Positions 36,365-45,516 are shown, counted from the first letter of the stretch. The stretch is 64,000 bases of DNA from Motiliproteus sediminis (GCF_017912535.1 NZ_JAERQK010000001.1:248001-312000), one strand, 5' to 3'. Program-made: numbers and translations. The notes: generated by a model from the letters alone, not told the origin.

Positions 36365-37054
36365 TCAGGCCCGTTGATAGCGGCGTTCCGGCCGGCCCAC
36401 ACTGCCGTAGCTGACCTCTGCGGTCAGCTCCCGGGTGCTCACCAGATATTCCAGATAGCGGCGGGCGGTGGTGCGGCTGGCGCCGATCTGCTGACCCACC
36501 TCTTCCGCGTTGCAGGGGGTTTGCCACTCGCGAAATACGGTGCGGACTTTATCCAGCGTCAATCCGTCGATCCCCTTAGGCAGGCGGTCCGGTTGCCCCG
36601 CAGGTGCCGTCGGGGTGCCCCGGGGGAGCAGGTGGTCAACGTCGTGCTGGGCCAGTGATTCCATGCTGCGCAGCTTGGCCAGATGGGTGGCGTAATGTTG
36701 CAGCGCTTCCTGCAGGCGTTCAAATACCAGCGGTTTGAGGATGTAATCAAACACCCCGCCGCGCAGCGCAGCGCGCAGGGTCTCCACTTCGCGGGCGGCG
36801 GTGATCAGAATGACATCGGTGGCGCTGTTGGCGGCGCGCAGATCGCGCAGCAGGTCCAGCCCGGTCCCGGTGGGAAACTGGATATCCAACAGCAGCAGTT
36901 CCGGGGTTAACACCTCCACCAGATCCCGGGCTTCCGCCAGACCGTGGGCGATACCAACCAGTTCGAAACCCTCAATGCGTTCCAGAAATCGCTGCTGTAT
37001 CTGGGCGATCTGCACATCATCTTCGGCGATCACGACCCGGATCGGGCTACTCAT
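36365..37054 (-). CDS. CitB/DcuR-type response regulator
   Basis: A 229-residue regulator with a receiver domain (MSSPIRVVIAEDDVQIAQIQ; phosphorylated Asp in ELLLLDIQFPTGTGLDLLRD) and a C-terminal helix-turn-helix of the CitB/DcuR class (REWQTPCNAEEVGQQIGASR, TTARRYLEYLVSTRELTAEV). It overlaps the kinase gene by 4 bp. Members of this class control uptake or metabolism of di- and tricarboxylates, which fits the divergent tctCBA genes. Confidence 0.9.
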   Translation of the reverse strand: MSSPIRVVIAEDDVQIAQIQQRFLERIEGFELVGIAHGLAEARDLVEVLTPELLLLDIQFPTGTGLDLLRDLRAANSATDVILITAAREVETLRAALRGGVFDYILKPLVFERLQEALQHYATHLAKLRSMESLAQHDVDHLLPRGTPTAPAGQPDRLPKGIDGLTLDKVRTVFREWQTPCNAEEVGQQIGASRTTARRYLEYLVSTRELTAEVSYGSVGRPERRYQRA

Positions 37055-38697
37055 GAGGTTTCTCCCTGTGTGGCGGGGAAGTCCGAGCGCTCCCCTTTGG
37101 GCAGATAGATGGTAAAACGGCTGCCGTTACCATCAGCCGGTTCAATGGTAACGGTGCCTTCAAGGCGGTTGAGCAGGGTGCGCACCAGATGCAGGCCGAT
37201 ACCGTGGCCCTGGCCCGCTTTGCTGCTGACCCCCTTGTCAAAGATCCGCTGCTGCTCGGCGTCGTCGATGCCGGCGCCCTGATCCTCGATTTCGAAGATC
37301 AGATCGTCACCGAGGTCGGTCATGGTCAGGCGGATCTCGCCACCGGCGCCGCGGTGGTTGAGGGTGGCCTCGAAGGCGTTGTCGAGCAAATTGCCGACAA
37401 TGGTCACCAGAGCATCCCGCGGCAGCCGTTCGGGCAGTTCGATCATGCGGCTGTCCGGGTCGATCAGCAGGTGCAGGCCCAGTTCGCGCGCGCGGTTGTA
37501 TTTGCCCAGCAGGCAGCCGGCCAACAGCGGGTCCGGTACCGCATCAACCAGTAGATGGATCAGTGCCTGGTGGTCGCGGGTTTCCTGGCCGATCAGCGCC
37601 AGCGCTTCGTCATTGGCGCCGATCTGGATCAGCCCGGCGATGGTGTGCAGCTTGTTGGAGTACTCATGGGACTGACTGCGCAGACTGTCGGCGTACTGCT
37701 GAATCCGGGTCAGCTTGCGGCTGACCAGATCGAGCTCGTCCTTGCGCCGGAAACTGGAGACCACCCCGGTGATGTTGTCCCCTTGGCGCAGTGGCAGGCG
37801 GTTGACGATCAGGTTCATATCCCCCAGCCAGACCTCCTGGTCATATTGCGGTTCGCCGCTGGCCAGCACTTCCGGCATGCGGCTGTCGGGCAGCACCTGC
37901 TGGATCGGCCGGCCCACCAGTGACTGCTCGGCCGGCAGTGCCAAGGTGGTGATCGCGGCCTGGTTGATGGTGGTGATCAGACCGTCGGCGTTGATGGCGA
38001 TGATCCCTTCGCGCACCGACTCCAGGGTGGCGTTACGCTCGCCAAACAGGCGCCCGATCTGCTCCGGTTCGAGACCGAAGATCGCCTTTTTGAAGTGGTT
38101 GGCAAACCACACCGCGGTGAGGGCGCTGAATGCCAGCGCGGCGGCGATAACCGCCAGCATCGTCAGGCGATAGCGGGCGATCAGGTTTTCGATTCGGTCG
38201 AGCAGATAGCCGACCGATACCACTCCGACCACCTGTTCGCCGGCACGGTCATAAATCGGCGCTCGGGCCCGCATCGACGGGCCGAGGCTGCCCTGCGCGC
38301 GGGTTACCTGCGCACGCCCCTGCGAGAGCGTGGGGGAGATGTCATCGTCGTCGTCACTGCTCATGTCGCCGCCCAGCATGGCCGGATTGGGGTGCGCCAG
38401 ACGGCTTCCGCTGCGATCGCCGATCACCACGAACAGGGCCTGGGTTGTGCTGGCCAGATGTTTGGCGATGGGCTGTAACTTGTCGCTGTCTTTGTGCTCC
38501 ACCGCAGCAACGATTTCCGGCATGGCGGCGATGGTTTTGGCCACATGCAGGGCCCGTTCGCCCATCTGCTCATCCAGTGACAGATTGAGGTAATGCAGCG
38601 CGAACAAGCCCAGCAGGCCGGTTTGCAGCAGCGCCATCAGGCCAAGGATCAGTACCATCCGGGTTTTAAGTTGTAATCGCCTAATCGATAGCGCCAT
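37051..38697 (-). CDS. CitA/DcuS-type sensor histidine kinase
   Basis: The protein (about 548 residues from ATG 38697) has TM1 (LKTRMVLILGLMALLQTGLL), a periplasmic sensor domain of about 140 residues, TM2 (about 175-195), a cytoplasmic PAS domain (INADGLITTINQAAITTLAL), the CitA-class phosphoacceptor motif RSQSHEYSNKLHTIAGLI and a GHKL domain (NLLDNAFEATLNHRG; GQGHGIGLHLVRTLL). An in-frame TTG at 38772 would add 25 residues before TM1 and is less likely. Periplasmic domains of this class bind carboxylates directly. It is transcribed away from tctC. Confidence 0.9.
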   Translation of the reverse strand: MALSIRRLQLKTRMVLILGLMALLQTGLLGLFALHYLNLSLDEQMGERALHVAKTIAAMPEIVAAVEHKDSDKLQPIAKHLASTTQALFVVIGDRSGSRLAHPNPAMLGGDMSSDDDDDISPTLSQGRAQVTRAQGSLGPSMRARAPIYDRAGEQVVGVVSVGYLLDRIENLIARYRLTMLAVIAAALAFSALTAVWFANHFKKAIFGLEPEQIGRLFGERNATLESVREGIIAINADGLITTINQAAITTLALPAEQSLVGRPIQQVLPDSRMPEVLASGEPQYDQEVWLGDMNLIVNRLPLRQGDNITGVVSSFRRKDELDLVSRKLTRIQQYADSLRSQSHEYSNKLHTIAGLIQIGANDEALALIGQETRDHQALIHLLVDAVPDPLLAGCLLGKYNRARELGLHLLIDPDSRMIELPERLPRDALVTIVGNLLDNAFEATLNHRGAGGEIRLTMTDLGDDLIFEIEDQGAGIDDAEQQRIFDKGVSSKAGQGHGIGLHLVRTLLNRLEGTVTIEPADGNGSRFTIYLPKGERSDFPATQGETS

Positions 38698-38896
38698 GGT
38701 GGAGAAGCGTCTTGTTGGGGCTTTGAGCGGTGGATAAAGCTTACGCCATTTATCCGTGAACAGTATGAACAAAATGTACTTTATGCACTAAAAACTCTTT
38801 AGTTTCATAAGCTTTCTGTTGTCTACAGGGCGGCATAGGCTATCGGCATAGCAAACCTGCAATAACCACTCTTATAACAACGATGAGGATAACGCT

Positions 38897-39880
38897 ATGC
38901 TCTCCAAACTATTAGCTCGCCGCCGTTCCACCCTGATGGCGACGGCCCTGGTTTCCTGCCTCGGCGCCGGTATGGCGCAGGCGGCGGTTGACAGCGTCCA
39001 CTTTCTGATTCCCGGTGGCGCCGGTGGTGGCTGGGACGGCACCGCCCGGGGTACCGGCGAGGCACTGAGCAAATCCGGTCTGGTATCGACCATCTCGTAT
39101 GAGAATATGTCCGGGGGTGGGGGCGGCAAGGCGATTGCTCACCTGATCGAAGTAGCCGAGCAGGCGCAGGACACCCTGATGGTGAACTCGACGCCGATCG
39201 TGATTCGTTCGCTCTCCAAAGTGTTTCCGCAGTCGTTCCGCGATCTGACCCCTGTTGCTGCCACTATCGGCGATTTTGGAGCATTCGTGGTGGCTAAAGA
39301 CTCCAAATACACCAGCTTTAAGCAGATGGCCGACGACTATCTGGCCAACCCGCGCTCGGTGACCGTCGCCGGTGGCTCTGCTCGCGGCAGCATGGACCAT
39401 CTGGTGGCTGCAATGGCGTTCAAGGCGGCTGGTGGTGATCCTCGCCGGGTGAAGTACCTGGCCTATGATGCCGGCGGCAAGGCGATGGCCGGGCTGCTCT
39501 CCGGCGAAGCCCATGTGCTGTCGACCGGCTTCAGTGAGGCGCTGGCGCTGGCAGAAGCCGGTGAAGTACGGATTCTGGCGATGACTGGCGAGGAGCGTTC
39601 TGCGGCGGCACCTGAGGTACCCACCCTGCAGGAACTGGGCTACGACGCCAGCTTTGTGAACTGGCGCGGTTTCTTCGGCGCCCCGGGGCTGCCGCAGGCG
39701 AAGGTCGATCAGTATGTCAGCATGCTGGACCAGATGTACCAGACCCAGGAGTGGGCAACGGTACGTGATCGTAACGGCTGGGCAGAAGCCTTCAAGCCGG
39801 GTCCGCAGTTTGTCGCCTTTCTGGAGCAACAGGAAAAGGTGATCGGCGATCTGATGCGTGAGCTGGGCTTCCTGCAGTAA
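38897..39880 (+). CDS. tctC: Tripartite tricarboxylate transporter substrate-binding protein TctC
   Basis: The 327-residue periplasmic binding protein has a signal peptide (TLMATALVSCLGAGMAQA) and TctC/Bug-family blocks: HFLIPGGAGGGWDGTARGTG, VAGGSARGSMDHLVAAMAFK, YLAYDAGGKAMAGLLSGEAH. It binds a carboxylate such as citrate or a related anion for the TctAB permease encoded downstream. The G-G-A-G-G-G-W-D motif near the N terminus contacts the ligand carboxylate in the family. It is first in tctCBA and divergent from the sensor kinase gene. Confidence 0.94.
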   Translation: MLSKLLARRRSTLMATALVSCLGAGMAQAAVDSVHFLIPGGAGGGWDGTARGTGEALSKSGLVSTISYENMSGGGGGKAIAHLIEVAEQAQDTLMVNSTPIVIRSLSKVFPQSFRDLTPVAATIGDFGAFVVAKDSKYTSFKQMADDYLANPRSVTVAGGSARGSMDHLVAAMAFKAAGGDPRRVKYLAYDAGGKAMAGLLSGEAHVLSTGFSEALALAEAGEVRILAMTGEERSAAAPEVPTLQELGYDASFVNWRGFFGAPGLPQAKVDQYVSMLDQMYQTQEWATVRDRNGWAEAFKPGPQFVAFLEQQEKVIGDLMRELGFLQ

Positions 39881-39970
39881 TCGCTCAAGGCGCACGCTGT
39901 TACGGCGTGCGTCCCTCCTTTGGGCACTGTTCCTCAGTCCCCCCCTGTGTTGAAAAATCTGGAGCGCGTC

Positions 39971-40444
39971 ATGACTCTGACCAAGGACCATATCGGTGGC
40001 CTGGTGTTTCTGTGCCTGTCGGTAGCCTACGGCTACTATGCCGGCCAGATCCCGTTGCTGCCGGGAGACGAATTCGAACCCTTCCATGCCCGCACGGTGC
40101 CCAACACCCTGGCACTGCTCGGGGGGGCGCTCTCGCTGGCGCTGTTAGTCACTGCCAGCCGCGCGCGTGAAGACCGGCTGAGCCTGCGCGGTTATGACTT
40201 CGGACTGGTGGGCTGGTTGCTGGCGCTAACGGTGCTGTTTGCGCTGGCGCTGACCTGGCTCGGCTTTCTGCTGTCGACCATTCTGTTTCTGCTTGGCGGT
40301 TACTGGTTGCTCGGTGTACGGCGGGTCAAAACCCTGCTGTTGGCGTCGGTGCCTTTTGCCGTTGGGCTGTGGCTGATCCTGTCGCAACTGCTTGAAATCT
40401 ACCTGGCGCCGGGCCGGCTGTTCAGCGCCTGGTGGGGAGGATAA
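39971..40444 (+). CDS. tctB: Tripartite tricarboxylate transporter small membrane subunit TctB
   Basis: From ATG 39971 (preceded by GGAG) the protein has 157 residues and four hydrophobic segments (HIGGLVFLCLSVAYGYYAGQ; LVGWLLALTVLFALALTWLG; LLSTILFLLGGYWLLGV; LLASVPFAVGLWLILSQLLE). This matches TctB in length and topology. It lies between tctC and tctA, 4 bp before the latter, and forms the permease with TctA. Confidence 0.92.
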   Translation: MTLTKDHIGGLVFLCLSVAYGYYAGQIPLLPGDEFEPFHARTVPNTLALLGGALSLALLVTASRAREDRLSLRGYDFGLVGWLLALTVLFALALTWLGFLLSTILFLLGGYWLLGVRRVKTLLLASVPFAVGLWLILSQLLEIYLAPGRLFSAWWGG

Positions 40445-40448
40445 GACC

Positions 40449-41987
40449 ATGTGGGATGGAATCTTTACCGGGCTTTCCACCGCGGTAATGCCCTTTAACC
40501 TGATGATGGTGGTGGTGGGCTGCTTTGCCGGTACCTTCATCGGCATGTTGCCGGGGCTTGGCCCGATCTCTGCGGTGGCGCTGATGATCCCCATCACCTA
40601 CGGGCTGGATCCGGCTTCTGGCATCATTCTGATGGCCGGAGTGTACTACGGAGCCGTGTTTGGTGGCTCTACCTCGTCGATTCTGGTCAATGCGCCCGGT
40701 TGTGCCAGTACCGTGGTGACCGCGTTTGACGGTTATCCGCTGGCGCAGCAGAAGCAGGCCGGCAAAGCGCTGGCACTGGCCGCCTACTCCTCTTTTACCG
40801 GCGGCACGGTGGGGGCGATTATTCTGCTGTTTGCGGCACCGGCGCTGGCGTCGGTATCGCTGAGCTTCCAGTCCAGCGATTATTTCGCCCTGATGATTCT
40901 GGGGCTGACCGCGGTGGCGGCGTTTTCCGGCAAGGGACAGGTGCTCAAGGCGCTGTTGATGACCGTGTTCGGACTGATGATCGCCACGGTTGGTACCGAT
41001 CTGACCTCGGGCACCACCCGGTTCACTTTCGGTAGCGTCGACCTGATCGATGGGGTGAGCTTTCTGCTGCTGGCGATGGCCACCTTTGCCCTGACCGAAG
41101 TGGTGATGACGGTACTCAAGGGGCAGCATCGTGAAGAGGAACCGGATATGGATATGGCCTCGCTGGGCAGCATGAAGTTGTCCCGTGAAGAGGTTGAAGA
41201 GGTGGCGCCAACCATCGCCCGTTCATCGGTGTTCGGTTTTATCATCGGCGTGCTGCCGGGGGCGGGTGCGACCATCGCCTCGTTTCTGGCCTATGGCCTG
41301 GAGCGCAATCTGGCTTCCGCCAAAGAGAAGCTGAAGTTTGGCAAAGGCGCGCTGCGCGGTTTGGCGGCACCGGAATCGGCCAATAACGCAGCGTCTACCG
41401 GCTCCTTTGTGCCGCTGCTGACGCTGGGCATTCCGGGTTCCGGTACCACCGCCATTATGCTGGGAGCACTGATCGCGTACGGTATTCAGCCGGGCCCGCG
41501 GTTGTTTATGGATAATCCCGATGTGTTCTGGTCGGTGATCATCTCCATGTACTTTGGCAATCTGGTGCTGCTGATCCTCAACCTGCCGTTGATCCCCTAT
41601 ATTTCGCGTTTGCTGGTTATACCGCGGCCGATACTGATTCCGCTGATCCTGTTCTTCTCCATCACTGGTGTTTACCTGGTCAGTTTTAACAGCTTCGATA
41701 TTCACATGATGGTGCTGATCACCGTGGTGGCGATCTTTCTCAAGCTGCTGGAGTTTCCGATGGCGCCGATGCTGCTGGGGTTCATTCTTGGCGGCATTAT
41801 GGAGAAAAACCTCAGTCGTGCGTTGACCATGACCGATGGTAGTTTCTCCTTCCTGTGGGATCGGCCGCTGACCCTGTGCATCACCTTGATCGCGGTGTTG
41901 GTGTTGCTGTTGCCGCTGGCGAGTGCCTGGTATCGGCGTTCCCTCACACCCGGTGCCGAGGCCGCCGTTAAAGAGGGTGAGGGGTAA
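40449..41987 (+). CDS. tctA: Tripartite tricarboxylate transporter large permease TctA
   Basis: The 512-residue permease starts at ATG 40449 after GGAGG and has about 11-12 TM segments. Family signatures are GTFIGMLPGLGPISAVALMI, VYYGAVFGGSTSSILVNAPG and GIPGSGTTAIMLGALIAYGI, the two Gly-rich repeats of the substrate pathway. It moves the carboxylate delivered by TctC, driven by an ion gradient. A strong terminator follows. Confidence 0.95.
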   Translation: MWDGIFTGLSTAVMPFNLMMVVVGCFAGTFIGMLPGLGPISAVALMIPITYGLDPASGIILMAGVYYGAVFGGSTSSILVNAPGCASTVVTAFDGYPLAQQKQAGKALALAAYSSFTGGTVGAIILLFAAPALASVSLSFQSSDYFALMILGLTAVAAFSGKGQVLKALLMTVFGLMIATVGTDLTSGTTRFTFGSVDLIDGVSFLLLAMATFALTEVVMTVLKGQHREEEPDMDMASLGSMKLSREEVEEVAPTIARSSVFGFIIGVLPGAGATIASFLAYGLERNLASAKEKLKFGKGALRGLAAPESANNAASTGSFVPLLTLGIPGSGTTAIMLGALIAYGIQPGPRLFMDNPDVFWSVIISMYFGNLVLLILNLPLIPYISRLLVIPRPILIPLILFFSITGVYLVSFNSFDIHMMVLITVVAIFLKLLEFPMAPMLLGFILGGIMEKNLSRALTMTDGSFSFLWDRPLTLCITLIAVLVLLLPLASAWYRRSLTPGAEAAVKEGEG

Positions 41988-42024
41988 CGCCTTGGCCCGC
42001 TGAACTCTCTGACACCTTCCTCGG

Positions 42025-42038
42025 TCGTGAATTCACGA
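42025..42038. repeat. Perfect 14-bp palindrome
   Basis: TCGTGAATTCACGA is a perfect palindrome just before the tct terminator. It may be an operator, or chance. Confidence 0.3.
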
Positions 42039-42043
42039 TGCTT

Positions 42044-42077
42044 GGCCGCCCGCGGTACTCCGCCGGCGGTCTTTTTT
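42044..42077 (+). terminator. Rho-independent terminator of tctCBA
   Basis: 12-bp stem (42044-42055 with 42060-42071; one mismatch, one G-T pair), loop TACT, followed by six T (42072-42077). It lies about 57 bp after the tctA stop. Confidence 0.8.
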
Positions 42078-42214
42078 GTGTTCATCGGGTTAAGGGGCGC
42101 AACGCGAGGTTTGGCAGAGCACAATAAGGAGAGTGAAACACCCGGTCACAGCCGGCCAAACATGACCGTTAAGCCGTTACTGCTCGTACCGCGACAAACC
42201 CCGGAGCACGCTGT

Positions 42215-43138
42215 TCATAGACGGGGCTCATCAGCGGTGTTCAGCCACGCCACGATACGACGATGGAATTTGGGCTGCAGAAACCGGGACACCGGTTTGC
42301 CGAGCTGCTGTCGACAACGCTGGCCTGCCTCGTAACTCAGCTGGCAGCAGGCGCCGGCCAGGGCTACTGTTGCGGGGTCTTCGCGATCGATTCGCGCGAT
42401 CAGGCCGATCAGTAACTGCTGCTGGACGCAGTGATCGTTGTAGTCACCCAGCAGGCTCTGCAGGGCCCGGCAGAGTTTTTCCAACCGGCGCAGGGGTTTA
42501 GCCGGATCCAACTCGGTACTGAACTCCGTCAGATAACGCAGCTTCTTGATCGCGATGCGCAGGTCATGCAGGGTGTTATCGTCCGGCTTATCCGGCAGTT
42601 TTCGCAGTTTGCGGCGTACGTGCCGGTACTGCGCTGCAACGGTCGGCTTCAGCCGCGTCACGTCGATTATGTTGGCATCCCGCTTCAGTTCATCGTCGAT
42701 AGCTCCTTGCAGCTGCTCGATCAGTTGCTCGTAGTCGTCGCTCTGCAACCACTGGCAGACTGCTTTGAAACGCTTCCGGCGTTGCGCGTGGAGCTGCCGT
42801 ATCAGCTGCGGGCAATGGGGCGATAACGCTGCGGGTAGTGACCGGCGCTGTGAGTGGAGCCAGAGCAGCAACAGATCCCAATCACGCAGATTCAGGGTGG
42901 CGTTCATCAGTCGCTTGAGCGAGCGCCGCTGGATACCTCTGGGTGCGGCTGTCTCTGCACTGCCAAGGGGGAGCAGGCGAGCCAAGGCTCGGCCACGGCG
43001 GAGCGCCACCCGGTATTGGTGGAGTGGCTCTATGTCGAGGTCTTTGACCAGGTCCGCCACCTGCTGTTGTGCAAGCAGCAACTGATCGCGAATCGCGGCG
43101 GCGGCAGTACGCGAGCGCAGAGTAAAATCGGAAGACAT
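42215..43138 (-). CDS. CHAD-domain protein
   Basis: A 307-residue soluble helical protein with the CHAD signature: conserved His and basic residues in DLDIEPLHQYRVALRRGRAL and NTLHDLRIAIKKLRYLTEFS. CHAD proteins bind polyphosphate through these basic helices and often associate with polyphosphate granules. No CYTH domain or polyphosphate kinase gene is nearby, so its partner is not shown by context. Confidence 0.88.
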   Translation of the reverse strand: MSSDFTLRSRTAAAAIRDQLLLAQQQVADLVKDLDIEPLHQYRVALRRGRALARLLPLGSAETAAPRGIQRRSLKRLMNATLNLRDWDLLLLWLHSQRRSLPAALSPHCPQLIRQLHAQRRKRFKAVCQWLQSDDYEQLIEQLQGAIDDELKRDANIIDVTRLKPTVAAQYRHVRRKLRKLPDKPDDNTLHDLRIAIKKLRYLTEFSTELDPAKPLRRLEKLCRALQSLLGDYNDHCVQQQLLIGLIARIDREDPATVALAGACCQLSYEAGQRCRQQLGKPVSRFLQPKFHRRIVAWLNTADEPRL

Positions 43139-43489
43139 CTCTAGGGCCCCTGAGGACAGCCTTTGTAGTTTAGGCGATGGTGGTGCTCTGTTCGGGGTTG
43201 ACCGGCCGCGGCGAAGGCCCTTTAATGAGGCCTCGCTTCAGGGCGAACTCAATATCCACTGACAGGCGTTTGATGGTGATCTTGCTCACGACCGTTACCC
43301 GTGTCCGCACAACCAAACCCGCAGCCAACATTCGTTGGGTGCGCGCTCGCGCCTGTCCGTGTGCTGATTGAGTAAACCTACCGGCCGCGGAATCTATCGC
43401 GGCCTCTGGCAAACCGTTCAGATCTCCCGCTAGCTTCCCGGTCTTTCAATAGATCCGGGGCCGTCAGGCCCCGCACAAAGGAGATCATC
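43139..43489. other. 351-bp intergenic region upstream of the DUF1127 gene
   Basis: No credible gene. Just before the DUF1127 ribosome-binding site lies a hairpin, GGGGCC-GTCA-GGCCCC (43457-43472), which would sit in the 5' leader. No convincing promoter was identified by eye. Confidence 0.5.
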
Positions 43490-43753
43490 ATGATCATTCT
43501 GGTACTGGGTAAGCGCCTGTGGGCTGCTATTGAACAGCGTGCCACGCGCGATCTTTGCGCGCGGCAACTGCGTCATCTGGATGACCATCTTTTGCGTGAT
43601 GTCGGTTTGCGCCGCGAAGGTTCACGCATTGTCGAACTTAATCCGACTCAGAGCGTTGAGCTGTGGACACCGCTGGTGACCGATGTGTGTCGGGAGCAGG
43701 CGACTGCCACCGTGCTACCTCCCGGGTTTGCCGTGAAGGGCGGTGGCGGTTAG
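43490..43753 (+). CDS. DUF1127 small protein
   Basis: An 87-residue basic protein with the DUF1127 motif QLRHLDDHLLRDVGLRREG after a helical N terminus (LGKRLWAAIEQRATRDLCAR). Small DUF1127 proteins in alphaproteobacteria bind RNA or affect phosphate and carbon metabolism; those in gammaproteobacteria are poorly known. The C-terminal 40 residues beyond the domain are unusual in length. Strong AAAGGAG site. A bidirectional terminator follows. Confidence 0.82.
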   Translation: MIILVLGKRLWAAIEQRATRDLCARQLRHLDDHLLRDVGLRREGSRIVELNPTQSVELWTPLVTDVCREQATATVLPPGFAVKGGGG

Positions 43754-43850
43754 CTGGGCCGCCGCCTCGGGATGGGGCGGCGGCACGTCAGCGGGCCGGG
43801 GCCGGGATTGGCCCCGCTAAGGGATGACTTTCGGTCCGGTCATTAAGCAA

Positions 43851-43875
43851 AAACGCGCTTCGAGCGCGTTTTTTT
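43851..43875. terminator. Bidirectional Rho-independent terminator
   Basis: Stem AAACGCGCT / AGCGCGTTT (43851-43859 and 43863-43871) with a 3-base loop TCG, T run to 43875 on the plus strand and an A run upstream, so it can end both converging genes. Confidence 0.88.
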
Positions 43876-43909
43876 GTGGGGTAATTTAATCCTGACCTTG
43901 TGCCGGCGG

Positions 43910-44332
43910 CTACTTGCGATACATGTAGAGCGTTGACCCCCGGCCATCGGCGAAACTGATGGTGGCGCGATCATGGCGCAGCATCTTGATCTCAACGGGT
44001 GTGGCGGCGTTGCCTTCAACCCAGAGCCGGATATGATTGCCGTCCAGTTCGTAACGCACCCGGTCGATGCGGATCGGCGTATGCACTACGTCGTTGCTGA
44101 TCTGGTAGTAATCGCCTCCGAACTCGATCTGGCCAGTATACGCGCCGTTGCTATTATCCTCTGCCAAGGTGCGGGTGCTCCAGCGCCCCAGCAGGGTGTC
44201 GGCTGATTGCGGCCGGTAGCCAGCATCAACTCCGGTCTGGTAGCGCACCGTCATCAGGAAGGCGGCAATCAGGATCATCAGGGTGCCAAACCCCAATACG
44301 GCCAGTAACGCGGTGTTGGTTTTATTTTGCAT
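43910..44332 (-). CDS. Hypothetical membrane-anchored protein
   Basis: I do not recognise this 140-residue protein. It has one N-terminal TM segment (LLAVLGFGTLMILIAAFLMT) with a short cytoplasmic start, then a predicted beta-rich extracytoplasmic domain (LLGRWSTRTLAEDNSNGAYT; GQIEFGGDYYQISNDVV; RYELDGNHIRLWVEGNA; TISFADGRGSTLYMYRK). The arrangement resembles lipocalin-like or DUF-type periplasmic sensors, but no motif confirms this. It converges on the DUF1127 gene. Confidence 0.65.
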   Translation of the reverse strand: MQNKTNTALLAVLGFGTLMILIAAFLMTVRYQTGVDAGYRPQSADTLLGRWSTRTLAEDNSNGAYTGQIEFGGDYYQISNDVVHTPIRIDRVRYELDGNHIRLWVEGNAATPVEIKMLRHDRATISFADGRGSTLYMYRK

Positions 44333-44764
44333 GCGTCTCTACTCGAAGCGGTTGAGTACGGCGGGCCAGGGGCCCATCTCGAAGGGTAGTCAGCTTAGCG
44401 TGAGTTGGGTAACCGGTTCATTGATGCGTAACAAAAAATGATCGCGGGAAACATCAACACGGCGACCAGCAAAGGTGTTGGACTCACGCATGGGTTGTTA
44501 CTTGTTACTTGTTACGTGTTGCCTGTTACCGGTCAGCGCTTGCGGGCGTTAGCCTGACGCTGCGCTTTGGGGCTATTCGGCGTGCTAGCAAGGTTTGAGT
44601 CGGGTTTTCATTCGCAGTCGCTTCTACATCCTGGGCTAGCTGGTGAGAGCAGCGGACCATCGTGGTGGCAATAACGCGCGTGTCAGTCTCAGGTCGGCGG
44701 ATATCGTCATTGAGACAGGTCGCCGGCCAGTCTAGGGTGGCGGTTCAAGCAGGGGGGGATAGCA
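44333..44764. other. 432-bp intergenic region with heptamer repeat
   Basis: No gene is supported. The region contains five tandem heptamers at 44496-44530 and little else that I can recognise. It lies between two divergent genes and so must hold promoters for both, but none is clear. Confidence 0.5.
44496..44530 (+). repeat. Five tandem heptamers TGTTACN
   Basis: Units read TGTTACT, TGTTACT, TGTTACG, TGTTGCC, TGTTACC in exact 7-bp register (35 bp). The first two are identical and the rest degenerate by one or two bases. Confidence 0.75.
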
Positions 44765-45433
44765 GTGATTGTTCTACACCATCTTAACAACTCCCGGTCA
44801 CAACGGATTTTGTGGCTTTTGGAAGAGCTGGGTATTGAGTACGCGTTAGAAAAACATCTCAGGGATCCCCGCGGCGGGTTGGCCCCCGCGTCATTAAAAG
44901 CCGCGCATGGTCTGGGGCGGGCCCCTGTGATTACCGATGGCGAGTTCAGCCTGGCAGAATCCGGTGCAATTATTACCTATCTGATTGAGCAGTACTCAGA
45001 CGGTACCTTGGTTCCCTCTCCCGGAGCGGATGCTTACTGGCACTATCACTACTGGCTCCATTTTGCGGAGGGGTCCCTGATGCCTCCTGTGTTGCTGCGT
45101 GCCATCTTCGACAAGATGGTCGATAACGCGCCTGCGGTTCTGATCAGGCCGATCCTGAAGCGGGCCACGGCCAGGGTGATGACAAGCTATCTGGCCCCCG
45201 GTCTGGAGCGTAACCTGACGTATATCGAAAGCCATCTGCGCAATAACCTATGGTTCGCGGGAGAGCAGCTAAGCGGTGCCGATTTCCAGATGATCTTTCC
45301 ACTCGAAACCATCGTTTGGCGCGGGATCGATCGTGCAGCGTACCCGGGGATAGTGGACTTCGTGGCGCGAGTGCACGCCAGGCCTGCCTATCAACGGGCC
45401 CTGACAAAGGGTGGAGAGTACGCGTACCTTTAA
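44765..45433 (+). CDS. Glutathione S-transferase family protein
   Basis: The 222-residue protein has the N-terminal thioredoxin-fold GST domain (MIVLHHLNNSRSQRILWLLE, with Ser10 a candidate catalytic residue; RAPVITDGEFSLAESGAIIT, whose ESGAI motif binds the glutathione gamma-glutamyl group) and a helical C-terminal domain (NNLWFAGEQLSGADFQMIF). It conjugates glutathione to an unknown electrophile. Start codon is GTG, with GGGGGG upstream. A strong hairpin separates it from the converging icd gene. Confidence 0.88.
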   Translation: MIVLHHLNNSRSQRILWLLEELGIEYALEKHLRDPRGGLAPASLKAAHGLGRAPVITDGEFSLAESGAIITYLIEQYSDGTLVPSPGADAYWHYHYWLHFAEGSLMPPVLLRAIFDKMVDNAPAVLIRPILKRATARVMTSYLAPGLERNLTYIESHLRNNLWFAGEQLSGADFQMIFPLETIVWRGIDRAAYPGIVDFVARVHARPAYQRALTKGGEYAYL

Positions 45434-45466
45434 CTCTTGATGGCTGCTGTCGGTATCACCCCGAAG

Positions 45467-45502
45467 ACACAACAGCCGCGACTGGTCGCGGCTGTTGTGT
45501 TT
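45467..45502. terminator. Bidirectional terminator between GST and icd genes
   Basis: Perfect 15-bp stem (45467-45481 with 45486-45500) with loop CTGG. A short T run follows on the plus strand. Strong stem, convergent genes. Confidence 0.8.
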
Positions 45503-45516
45503 AACGACCTATCCGC

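Noticed and set aside
38698-38772. N-terminal extension of the CitA-type kinase from TTG 38772.
   Set aside because: No ribosome-binding site and no domain; ATG 38697 sits directly before the first TM segment.
38850-38875. GGCATAGCAAACCTGC upstream of tctC as a sigma-54 promoter.
   Set aside because: GG and GC are separated by 12 bp rather than 10.
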